A stretch of 64,000 nt of DNA, taken from contig JAQWSN010000005.1 in NCBI GenBank assembly GCA_029243165.1, positions 1 through 64,000 on the forward strand, written 5' to 3'. This document shows positions 20,211 to 27,426 of the stretch, one piece after another. Position 1 is the first letter of the stretch; the number at the start of each line of letters is the position of its first letter. The notes under the pieces were generated by a model. It was not told where the DNA came from. It saw nothing but the letters and a program-made list of their open reading frames with translations, and made no database searches. This stretch comes from Flavobacteriaceae bacterium. Lineage in GTDB: Bacteria > Bacteroidota > Bacteroidia > Flavobacteriales > Flavobacteriaceae. The position numbers and the translations under genes were made by a program.

Positions 20211-21397
20211 TGAACCGTGTTTTAGATTTTACCTTTCTCAAAAATACATTTTTATTTTGGCTTAGCTTGGGGCTTTTATGGTCTCAATTTTTAAGTGCAC
20301 AAGTGCTTCCAGGGGCAAGTGATACAAAAAGCTATTTGCCTCTTATCAAAGGAAAAAAAATTGGTATTGTTGCCCATCAAGCAAGTCTAATTTTCAATGC
20401 AAAAGACCCGAAACATCTAGTTGATTTACTCCTTGAAAAAAACATTGAAATCAAGGCAGTTTTTGCTCCTGAACATGGTTTTCGTGGAACTGCTGACGCA
20501 GGTGAAAAAATTGAGAGTGGTAAAGATCCTAAAACTCAACTACCTATTTACTCCCTCTATGGAAAAAATCGCAAACCTGAGGCATCTCAACTTCGTGGTA
20601 TTGAACTCATGATATTTGATTTACAAGATGTTGGTGTTCGATTTTTCACTTACTTATCCACACTTCACTACGTTATGGAGGCGTGTGCAGAAATGAATAT
20701 TCCTTTAATCGTTTTGGACCGTCCCAATCCCAATGCGCACTATGTAGACGGACCTATTTTAAGCAGTGAACACAAAAGTTTTGTGGGTATGCATCCTGTG
20801 CCTATTGTTTACGGCATGACCATAGGGGAATATGCAAAAATGATTAACCAAGAGAGATGGCTAAATCAGGGAATTTCTTGTGATCTTAAGATCATTCCAA
20901 ACCAAAATTACACACATCAAACAAGTTATGAACTTCCCGTACGCCCCTCACCAAACCTTCCTAATGCTCAGGCAGTGTCGTTGTATCCAAGTCTTTGTTT
21001 ACTAGAACCTACAGTTATTAGTGTAGGTAGAGGGACAGATCATCAATTTCAAATTTACGGACATCCACAACTCTCCAACAATACTAGTTTTTCATTTACC
21101 CCACAACCCAATTTCGGATCAAAAAATCCAAAACTTAAAGGTGAAATTTGTTACGGCAAGGACTTAACTCAAGTTGTCAAGCCAAATAAAATTGAACTCA
21201 AATGGTTGTTAGATGCCTACTCTAATTTCCCCAAGAAAGATTCTTTTTTCCTCAAAGGATTCGAAAGAATAAGTGGTGTTGGTAGTTTAAGAGAAAAAAT
21301 AATGCAGGGAGCTAGTGAAGCTGAAATTCGTAAGACGTGGACAGAAGATCTAGAAAATTTTAAGAAAATTAGAGCGAAATACTTAATCTATCCCTAG
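20210..21397 (+). CDS. namZ: Exo-beta-N-acetylmuramidase NamZ family (DUF1343, GH171)
   Basis: A 395-residue exported protein. The signal peptide covers about the first 30 residues (FLFWLSLGLLWSQFLSAQ). It is followed by the DUF1343 landmarks KKIGIVAHQASL, FAPEHGFRG, FDLQDVGVRFFTY, LDRPNPNA and SVGRGTDHQFQIYG. The family removes N-acetylmuramic acid from the non-reducing end of peptidoglycan fragments, so this protein should work in cell-wall recycling or scavenging in the periplasm. The glutamate of PEHGF is the likely key acidic residue by family knowledge. The gene diverges from the permease gene with no intergenic space, so its promoter must lie inside the permease coding region. Its stop overlaps that of queE on the other strand inside CCTAGG. 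Confidence 0.88.
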   Translation: MNRVLDFTFLKNTFLFWLSLGLLWSQFLSAQVLPGASDTKSYLPLIKGKKIGIVAHQASLIFNAKDPKHLVDLLLEKNIEIKAVFAPEHGFRGTADAGEKIESGKDPKTQLPIYSLYGKNRKPEASQLRGIELMIFDLQDVGVRFFTYLSTLHYVMEACAEMNIPLIVLDRPNPNAHYVDGPILSSEHKSFVGMHPVPIVYGMTIGEYAKMINQERWLNQGISCDLKIIPNQNYTHQTSYELPVRPSPNLPNAQAVSLYPSLCLLEPTVISVGRGTDHQFQIYGHPQLSNNTSFSFTPQPNFGSKNPKLKGEICYGKDLTQVVKPNKIELKWLLDAYSNFPKKDSFFLKGFERISGVGSLREKIMQGASEAEIRKTWTEDLENFKKIRAKYLIYP

Positions 21398-22026
21398 GGA
21401 ATGTTTAAATATTTATGGGTTTGTAAAGACACTTTCCATTTCGGATTTTCTAAAACATAATCAACGATTAAGGGCATCACTTTTTCTCTACGACTCCATT
21501 CGGGCTGAAGGTAAAGCTTACAATCTGATGTTACTTGCTCTGCTTGTTGTTCCGCAAATTTTAAATCATCCTTATTGTAAACTATCACTTTTAGTTCATC
21601 CGCACGATGATACGCCTGCTTAATAGGAAGCTTATTTTTTTTTGGTGACAAACAAAACCAGTCCCAATCTCCACTCAGTTCATAAGCTCCAGAGGTTTCA
21701 ATATGAATTTGAATGTTTGATGCTTGAAGTGAAGTACATAGAGGATTCATATTCCACATTAACGGTTCACCCCCAGTTACTACAACAGTATTCGAAAATT
21801 TTTTTGCGGCTTTTACAATTTCATTAATGCTAGTTGGTGGATGTCGTTTTGCGTCCCAGCTTTCCTTCACATCACACCAATGACATCCAACATCACAACC
21901 CCCTATCCTGATAAAATAAGCGGCACTTCCTTTATGATAACCTTCTCCTTGTAAGGTGTAGAAAGCTTCCATTAAAGGAAGTAATGTCCCCTCTTCCACG
22001 CTACTCAACTCGTCTTTAACTGTCAT
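21394..22026 (-). CDS. queE: 7-carboxy-7-deazaguanine synthase (radical SAM)
   Basis: A 210-residue QueE, which converts 6-carboxytetrahydropterin to 7-carboxy-7-deazaguanine in queuosine biosynthesis. Visible motifs are FYTLQGEGYHKG, the radical-SAM cysteine cluster GGCDVGCHWCD (CxxxCxxC), the SAM-binding VVTGGEPLM, and the C-terminal LQPEW and SLQTHKYLNIP that mark QueE. An upstream in-frame ATG at 22042-22044 would add MWYLCK, but those codons overlap a perfect TAnnTTTG promoter element (22031-22038). The ATG at 22024-22026 is therefore preferred, possibly on a leaderless transcript. The gene is convergent with namZ, the two stop codons overlapping by two bases. Confidence 0.92.
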   Translation of the reverse strand: MTVKDELSSVEEGTLLPLMEAFYTLQGEGYHKGSAAYFIRIGGCDVGCHWCDVKESWDAKRHPPTSINEIVKAAKKFSNTVVVTGGEPLMWNMNPLCTSLQASNIQIHIETSGAYELSGDWDWFCLSPKKNKLPIKQAYHRADELKVIVYNKDDLKFAEQQAEQVTSDCKLYLQPEWSRREKVMPLIVDYVLENPKWKVSLQTHKYLNIP

Positions 22027-22030
22027 TTTG

Positions 22031-22064
22031 CAAAGGTACCACATTCTAAAATCCTATTTGTCAA
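22031..22064 (-). promoter_or_regulatory. Candidate queE promoter
   Basis: On the minus strand TTG (22062-22064) is followed after 23 bp by TACCTTTG (22031-22038), a perfect match to the -7 consensus TAnnTTTG though at the long end of the usual spacing. The element ends 4 bp before the preferred queE ATG, so transcription would begin at or very near the start codon. Confidence 0.45.
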
Positions 22065-22092
22065 GAAATTGTACCTTTATAAAAAAAGTGTT

Positions 22093-22509
22093 ATGCCAAG
22101 TCCTTTCCACCTTGCGATTCCAGTTGACAATCTCGAACGATGCAGTCGTTTTTACACGGATGTATTAGACTGTAAAACAGGTCGTTCTGATACACATTGG
22201 GTAGACTTAAACCTTTTTGGGCACCAACTCGTTTTACATGTTGATCCCAATCACGTAGCCCAAAAACACCACAATGAGGTAGATGGAAAATCCGTTCCAA
22301 TTCCCCATTTTGGGGTACTTTTAGAGTGGGAAATTTTTGAGAAATTTGCTAAACACTTAAAGGAAAAAAAAGTTGATTTTGTTATTGAACCTTACTTGCG
22401 GTTTAAAGGTTTGGCTGGGGAGCAAATGACGATGTTTTTTTATGATCCAGCAGGAAACGCTCTCGAATTTAAATCGTTTAAAAATAAAGATCAAATTTTT
22501 GCAACTTAA
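22093..22509 (+). CDS. VOC (glyoxalase/bleomycin-resistance fold) family protein
   Basis: A 138-residue protein of the vicinal oxygen chelate superfamily. It starts FHLAIPVDNLERCSRFYTDVL, the typical first beta-alpha-beta unit with a metal-site His, and ends MTMFFYDPAGNALEFKSF, the typical last strand with a metal-site Glu. The substrate is not predictable; relatives include dioxygenases, glyoxalase I and resistance proteins. The ATG at 22093 is chosen over one at 22069 because the domain begins directly there. The next gene starts 6 bp after the stop, so the two are likely co-transcribed. Confidence 0.85.
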   Translation: MPSPFHLAIPVDNLERCSRFYTDVLDCKTGRSDTHWVDLNLFGHQLVLHVDPNHVAQKHHNEVDGKSVPIPHFGVLLEWEIFEKFAKHLKEKKVDFVIEPYLRFKGLAGEQMTMFFYDPAGNALEFKSFKNKDQIFAT

Positions 22510-22515
22510 ACCCTC

Positions 22516-23394
22516 ATGAGCACCAATTACAGCTTCTTTGATTTAACTTTTGAAAAAATATTTTCTGATGAAAATCAGAAACGCATTGAACGTGCTACAC
22601 TATGGCTCTCAATTATCGGTTTTATCATTCACCTGATACTCATCTATTCAAAAAAGTTTAATCTTTTTCATACCCCTTTTGAAGCCCGTTTGTTAGAAGA
22701 TCCTATCTCTGCAATCTACACTCCTTTTTCAATTATTTTAGTTTATGAAATTTATCTTCTCATTGTATTCCTTCCGCGCTCGTTCACTACAGCGGTTTCA
22801 AAACAATTTGAGATCATTTCGCTGATTATCATCCGAAGAATTTTTGGTGATATCCCAAAAATTGAATTGAATGTCAATTGGTTTGAATTTGCAGCTAATC
22901 GTCAGTTAATCTATGATTTAGCAGGTGTTTTGATTCTTTATTTCCTGATCTATTTGTTCAATCAGCGGAGAGAGAAATTACCCAAGAAAGCTCTCAATGA
23001 AAGACTTAAACGTTTTGTTAGCTCAAAAAGAGCTGTGAGTTTGGTTCTTCTACCGGTACTTATTTTTACTTCTATTTACAGTGCAACCTCATGGTTTATT
23101 GAATTGTTTTTTAATACTCAAAACTTTTCAGAGCTTAAGGATATTAATGCTGTTTTTTACAATGAATTTTTTACCATCCTGATATTGGCTGATGTGTTTA
23201 TCTTATTGTTATCGTTCCAATACACAGAACGTTACAGTCAATTGATACGTAACACGGGATTTGTAATTTGTACCATTTTGATAAGACTTTCATTTGCCAC
23301 AACTGGGCTTACCAATGTATTGCTAATACTTTCTAGTGTATTGTTTGGACTGTTGATTTTAAGAATCTATCAAGCAATAGAAAAACAACATTAG
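22516..23394 (+). CDS. Integral membrane protein of unknown function
   Basis: A 292-residue protein I do not recognise. It has about seven hydrophobic segments: near residues 27-45 (LWLSIIGFIIHLILIYS), 66-86, 135-152, 174-200, 218-234, 246-260 and 263-283. The N-terminal 25 residues and the loop after segment three (NQRREKLPKK) are charged and probably cytoplasmic. No catalytic motif, transporter signature or nucleotide-binding loop is visible. It lies 6 bp behind the VOC gene, suggesting a shared transcript. Its stop codon overlaps the folD stop on the opposite strand by two bases. Confidence 0.7.
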   Translation: MSTNYSFFDLTFEKIFSDENQKRIERATLWLSIIGFIIHLILIYSKKFNLFHTPFEARLLEDPISAIYTPFSIILVYEIYLLIVFLPRSFTTAVSKQFEIISLIIIRRIFGDIPKIELNVNWFEFAANRQLIYDLAGVLILYFLIYLFNQRREKLPKKALNERLKRFVSSKRAVSLVLLPVLIFTSIYSATSWFIELFFNTQNFSELKDINAVFYNEFFTILILADVFILLLSFQYTERYSQLIRNTGFVICTILIRLSFATTGLTNVLLILSSVLFGLLILRIYQAIEKQH

Positions 23395-24266
23395 TTTTTA
23401 CGCTGATAAGCAAAAAGAGTGTTCTTTAACAACATTGCAATTGTCATAGGGCCAACTCCTCCAGGTACAGGGGTAATCGCTGCTACCTTTTTTGAAACCT
23501 CTTCATAAGCAACATCCCCTTTAATGACGTAACCTTTAGGGTGTTTTTCGTCTGCTACACGCGTAATTCCTACATCAATGATTACTGCCCCTTCTTTAAC
23601 CATATCGGCAGTTAAATACTCAGGAATACCGAGTGCCATTACAACAATATCAGCGTTTTTTGTTAAAGAGGCCAAGTCCTCTGTTCTACTGTGTGCAAGA
23701 GTAACTGTAGCATTACCTGCGGGTCCTTTTTGACTCATTAAAATACTTATGGGCCTACCCACTATGTGGCTTCTTCCCACAACAACACAATGTTTACCCG
23801 AAGTTTTAATCTGATAACGCTCTAATAATTCAATAATTCCATAAGGTGTGGCAGGTATAAAAGCATCCATTTCCAATGCCATACGACCAAAATTTGAGGG
23901 ATGAAACCCATCAACATCTTTTGTTGGGGAAATCGCTAAAAGTATTTTCTCTTCATTAATATGTTTAGGCAAGGGCAACTGAACAATGAATCCGTCCAAA
24001 TGATCGTCATGATTTAGCTCATTAATTTTTTTAAGAAGCGTTTCTTCACTTGTGCTTTCCTCTAGCCGAATTAAAGTAGAATCAAATCCTACATATTCAC
24101 AGGATCGAACTTTACTCCCAACATAAGTCAAACTTGCACCATCATTACCCACCAATACGGCAGCCAAATGAGGTGGGCGTTTTCCTCCTGCCTTAATCTT
24201 AGAAACCGAAAGTTTGATTTCTTCTTTTAAATCTTGAGCTGTTTTTTTACCGTCTAATACTGTCAT
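23391..24266 (-). CDS. folD: Bifunctional methylenetetrahydrofolate dehydrogenase / cyclohydrolase
   Basis: A 291-residue FolD, which interconverts 5,10-methylene-THF, methenyl-THF and 10-formyl-THF in one-carbon metabolism. Visible family motifs are LTYVGSKVRSCEYVGF (with the catalytic Tyr and Lys), the active-site segment FIVQLPLPKH, the NADP-loop VVGRSHIVGRPIS and the C-terminal AITPVPGGVGPMTIAML. Length is standard. The start codon directly abuts the stop codon of ffh upstream, with no spacer, so the two are almost certainly translated from one message. Confidence 0.96.
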   Translation of the reverse strand: MTVLDGKKTAQDLKEEIKLSVSKIKAGGKRPPHLAAVLVGNDGASLTYVGSKVRSCEYVGFDSTLIRLEESTSEETLLKKINELNHDDHLDGFIVQLPLPKHINEEKILLAISPTKDVDGFHPSNFGRMALEMDAFIPATPYGIIELLERYQIKTSGKHCVVVGRSHIVGRPISILMSQKGPAGNATVTLAHSRTEDLASLTKNADIVVMALGIPEYLTADMVKEGAVIIDVGITRVADEKHPKGYVIKGDVAYEEVSKKVAAITPVPGGVGPMTIAMLLKNTLFAYQRKN

Positions 24267-25595
24267 CTATTTCATGTTTTGTAGCATCTGCATCATGTGC
24301 TTTCCTTTGCCTCCTTGCATCATTTTCATCATTTTACTCATTTGCTCAAATTGTTTGATCAACTGATTCACCTCTTGAATGGAAGTACCAGATCCGTTAG
24401 CAATTCGCATTTTTCGGCTGTGGTTCATCAATTGGGGTTGTGCTCTTTCCTTTGGAGTCATGGATCCGATAATGACTTCAATGCCTTGAAAAGCATTATC
24501 ATCAATATCGACATCCTTCATCATTTTTCCAACACCAGGAATCATCCCCATAAGATCTTTCATGTTTCCCATTTTCTTTACTTGTTGAATTTGAGAGAGG
24601 AAATCATCAAAACCAAATTGATTTTTAGCAATCTTTTTATTGATTCTTCGCGCTTGTTCTTGATCAAATTGCTCTTGGGCTCTTTCTACCAGGGAAACCA
24701 CATCACCCATCCCTAGAATCCGATCCGCCATACGTTCAGGATAGAACACATCCAAAGCTTCCATTTTCTCTCCTGTTCCAATAAATTTAATTGGCTTATC
24801 GACTACAGACTTAATAGAAAGTGCGGCACCTCCTCGAGTATCTCCGTCAAGTTTGGTTAGTACTACCCCATCAAAATTTAAAATATCATTAAAAGCCTTT
24901 GCTGTATTCACCGCATCTTGACCGGTCATGGAGTCCACTACAAACAAGGTTTCTGACGGTTTTACAGCTTGATGAATGGCTTTGATTTCGTCCATCAAAA
25001 CTTCATCAATAGCCAAACGCCCAGCAGTATCAATCAAAACAAGATCATGCTTATCTTTTTTTGCTTGATCTAATGCGGCTAATGCGATTTTAACTGGATT
25101 TTGCTCTTCTCTGTCTTCATAAATAGCAGCTCCCACTTGTTCTGCAACTATCCCTAGCTGATCGATAGCAGCGGGGCGATAAACATCACATGCAACTAAT
25201 AGCGGTTTTTTAGCATGCTTTTTTTTGAGATGAAGTGCCAGTTTACCTGTAAAAGTAGTTTTCCCTGAACCCTGCAGACCAGACATTAAAATTACCGTAG
25301 GTTTTGAATCAAGATTAACACCAATCGCTTCCGATCCCATTAATTCAACCAACTCATCCTTAACGATTTTGATTAATAATTGCCCAGGTTGAAGACTCGT
25401 TAACACCTTTTGTCCTAGCGCTTTTTCTTTTACTCTTACTGTAAATTCCTTTGCTATTTTGAAATTAACATCGGCATCTAATAAAGCTCTACGTACTTCT
25501 TTTAACGTTTCTGCCACATTAATTTCTGTAATTTTTCCATGTCCTTTTAGAACTTGGAAAGCTTTGTCAAGTTTGTTACTAAGATTATCAAACAT
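24267..25595 (-). CDS. ffh: Signal recognition particle protein Ffh
   Basis: A 442-residue SRP GTPase that binds 4.5S RNA and delivers nascent membrane proteins to the Sec translocon. Residues 1-90 are the N helical bundle. The G domain has the P-loop GLQGSGKTT (106-114), DVYRPAAIDQL, DTAGRL and TKLDGDTRGG. The C-terminal M domain is methionine-rich, with SRKMRIANGSG for RNA binding and a tail of Met-Met-Lys-type repeats (KMMKMMQGG, HMMQMLQNMK). Length and order are normal. folD follows with no gap. Confidence 0.97.
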   Translation of the reverse strand: MFDNLSNKLDKAFQVLKGHGKITEINVAETLKEVRRALLDADVNFKIAKEFTVRVKEKALGQKVLTSLQPGQLLIKIVKDELVELMGSEAIGVNLDSKPTVILMSGLQGSGKTTFTGKLALHLKKKHAKKPLLVACDVYRPAAIDQLGIVAEQVGAAIYEDREEQNPVKIALAALDQAKKDKHDLVLIDTAGRLAIDEVLMDEIKAIHQAVKPSETLFVVDSMTGQDAVNTAKAFNDILNFDGVVLTKLDGDTRGGAALSIKSVVDKPIKFIGTGEKMEALDVFYPERMADRILGMGDVVSLVERAQEQFDQEQARRINKKIAKNQFGFDDFLSQIQQVKKMGNMKDLMGMIPGVGKMMKDVDIDDNAFQGIEVIIGSMTPKERAQPQLMNHSRKMRIANGSGTSIQEVNQLIKQFEQMSKMMKMMQGGKGKHMMQMLQNMK

Positions 25596-25622
25596 ACTAA
25601 AGAGGTGTTTTTTACTTCATCG

Positions 25623-25630
25623 CAAAAATA
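25623..25630 (-). promoter_or_regulatory. Candidate ffh -7 promoter element
   Basis: Minus-strand TATTTTTG fits the Bacteroidota -7 consensus TAnnTTTG and lies 27 bp before the ffh ATG, in the 50-bp gap after the blh stop. No convincing TTG was seen at the expected -33 distance, so this is a weak call. Confidence 0.3.
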
Positions 25631-25645
25631 AGGAATGCGAATTGA

Positions 25646-26557
25646 TTATTCTTCATTTGTACCACGGGAATGAAACATCAATCCCATTACCACAGCATGA
25701 GGAAAAGTAATTGCAGCTAGAAAAGAAAAGAAAATTGAAAGGTATTGCTCCTGAGGTAAATCAAAATAAAAATAAAAAAGACCCAAACCTGACAAAGCTA
25801 AAATCCAATAGACAATTGCAGATTTCAAATAACTCAGCCATGGACTTTTCGTTTGTTGATCATAAATGTAACGGATCTGGGAACTGAGTGATGGTAAACT
25901 GTGCCAAAGAACAAAATACAATCCAAAACCAAACAACAATGTAGCTTGTGAAAATAATATCGCAAGAACTCCCAAAAGTAAAAATTCAGGCAGAAAAGAA
26001 AATAGTGAGATTTTACTCCGTATTATTATAAGCATAAAACCAAGAGAAACTAAAATCAAACCGCCCAAAAAAACAGCAAAAGGAATTTTAAGAGAAGTAA
26101 TCTGATAAATGACTTCTACGGTAGATTCGAACTGGAATGTAAAAAGAAGAAAAAATATAAGTGCCCCGTACATCGAATAAAAAATAAATAAATTTATTTT
26201 CGTTTGAAACCTTCCGTTCCAATGTTGCTCCCCAAAATGATAACAACTTACCCCAACAAAACTCAACAGTGCAATCTTAGGGATAAAGAGGAACAAAACA
26301 ATACCAAGAAGAACAACTCCTACATACAGAATAAAAAATTTGAGTCGATAACGCTTTGACTGATTGCTAGATTTTTTTGCGATAATTTTCAGGTCATTTG
26401 CACCATGGAGCACTCCAAAAGTCAAAATTCCTATCATTGCAGCACTATTTTGGGCCAAATTTGAACCAAAAAGTGAAAAAATGATTGCAAATAGACTAAT
26501 TCCCAAAAATGAGTAAAAATATTTTAAGGCTGTAAATGAGTGAGTTAGCGATTTCAA
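25646..26557 (-). CDS. blh: Beta-carotene 15,15'-dioxygenase, Brp/Blh family (retinal synthesis)
   Basis: A 303-residue polytopic membrane protein of the Brp/Blh family, which cleaves beta-carotene into two retinal molecules, the chromophore of rhodopsins. The likely iron-ligand histidines sit in the family motifs: H51 in VLHGANDLKI, H107 and H112 in YHFGEQHW, H219 in LWHSLP and H287 in FPHAVV. About eight hydrophobic segments are visible. The gene diverges from the proteorhodopsin gene across an 82-bp spacer, the arrangement common in marine flavobacteria, and this context strongly supports the function. No carotenoid genes (crtB, crtI, crtY) are in the window, so beta-carotene must come from another locus. 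Confidence 0.93.
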   Translation of the reverse strand: MKSLTHSFTALKYFYSFLGISLFAIIFSLFGSNLAQNSAAMIGILTFGVLHGANDLKIIAKKSSNQSKRYRLKFFILYVGVVLLGIVLFLFIPKIALLSFVGVSCYHFGEQHWNGRFQTKINLFIFYSMYGALIFFLLFTFQFESTVEVIYQITSLKIPFAVFLGGLILVSLGFMLIIIRSKISLFSFLPEFLLLGVLAILFSQATLLFGFGLYFVLWHSLPSLSSQIRYIYDQQTKSPWLSYLKSAIVYWILALSGLGLFYFYFDLPQEQYLSIFFSFLAAITFPHAVVMGLMFHSRGTNEE

Positions 26558-26639
26558 TTGAAAATATTTTAAATAAAATAGTGAGTAAGTTTAATTTTTT
26601 CTAAATTTATCTAAACAAAAATAAATAATTGATTTAATC
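26558..26639. promoter_or_regulatory. Divergent spacer between blh and proteorhodopsin
   Basis: These 82 bp are very AT-rich and must hold the promoter of at least the rhodopsin gene and probably also of blh. On the plus strand TAAATTTA (about 26612-26619) is the nearest approach to TAnnTTTG, without a clear TTG upstream. On the minus strand a TTTTTG tract followed at a long spacing by TAAACTTA could serve blh. Neither is a good consensus match, so a different sigma factor or an activator may be involved. Confidence 0.35.
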
Positions 26640-27365
26640 ATGGAAAAAATTTTAAGCTTAATGACTGTGGCACCAGCAATGGCCACTGACGACTACGTAG
26701 GGTTCACATTCTTCGTAGGATGTATGGCGATGATGGCAGCATCAGCGTTCTTCTTTCTCTCAATGAATTCGTTCGACAACAAATGGAAAACTTCTATTTT
26801 GGTGTCTGGACTTATTACATTCATTGCAGCAGTACACTATTGGTACATGAGAGATTATTGGGCAACCAATATGACTTCACCTACATTCTTTAGATATGTA
26901 GACTGGGTATTAACGGTACCGTTAATGTGTGTTGAGTTCTATTTAATCTTGAAAGCAGCAGGTGCTACAAAACAATTGATGTGGAAAATGATTTTCGCTT
27001 CTTTAGTAATGTTAGTAACTGGATATTTCGGAGAAGCAGTTTACACTTCAGGATCTGGTCCTGCTGTGTGGGGGCTTGTTTCTGGAATCGCCTATTTCTA
27101 CATCGTTTATGAAATATGGATGGGTAGTGCTTCAAAATTAGCTGCATCTGCAGGTGGAGCTGTGCAATCTGCACACAAAACACTTTGCTGGTTCGTTCTT
27201 GTAGGATGGGCAATATATCCTGTTGGATACATGGCCGGTACAGAAGGATGGTACAGCGGAATCTTTGGTGGCCTTCCAATGGATGTTGTTTACAACATTG
27301 GGGATGCTATCAATAAGATTGGTTTCGGTTTAGTTGTTTACAACTTAGCAGTCCAATCTAAATAA
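26640..27365 (+). CDS. Proteorhodopsin, green-tuned light-driven proton pump
   Basis: A 241-residue seven-helix microbial rhodopsin. The third helix carries RYVDWVLTVPLMCVE, giving the proton-pump DTE motif: acceptor D88, T92 and donor E99. H66 matches the conserved histidine that pairs with the acceptor. K226 in GDAINKIGFG is the retinal Schiff-base lysine. M96, at the position equivalent to residue 105 of the reference proteorhodopsin, predicts green absorption, as usual in marine flavobacteria. It pumps protons out of the cell in light. The first 15 residues look like a short cleavable or amphipathic leader (VAPAMATDD). Retinal is supplied by the divergent blh gene. A strong hairpin terminator follows 31 bp after the stop. 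Confidence 0.98.
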   Translation: MEKILSLMTVAPAMATDDYVGFTFFVGCMAMMAASAFFFLSMNSFDNKWKTSILVSGLITFIAAVHYWYMRDYWATNMTSPTFFRYVDWVLTVPLMCVEFYLILKAAGATKQLMWKMIFASLVMLVTGYFGEAVYTSGSGPAVWGLVSGIAYFYIVYEIWMGSASKLAASAGGAVQSAHKTLCWFVLVGWAIYPVGYMAGTEGWYSGIFGGLPMDVVYNIGDAINKIGFGLVVYNLAVQSK

Positions 27366-27395
27366 TTCCTATTAAGGGAAAATTGTTATGAAAAG

Positions 27396-27426
27396 AAAAA
27401 ATCGCTCTTCGGAGCGATTTTTTTTT
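27396..27426. terminator. Bidirectional intrinsic terminator between proteorhodopsin and argS
   Basis: The stem ATCGCTC / GAGCGAT (27401-27407 and 27412-27418) closes on the stable tetraloop TTCG. It is flanked by an A run on the left and a T run on the right, so it can end transcripts from both directions. The right-hand T run reaches the argS stop codon. Confidence 0.9.

Noticed and set aside
24297-24716. Plus-strand open frame of 139 codons opposite ffh
   Set aside because: It is rich in His, Leu and Ser and mirrors the Met/Lys-rich M domain of Ffh. ffh is certain, so this is a shadow frame.
26640-27365. Sodium or chloride pump rhodopsin
   Set aside because: The third-helix residues are D, T and E (proton pump), not NDQ (sodium) or NTQ/TSA-type (chloride).
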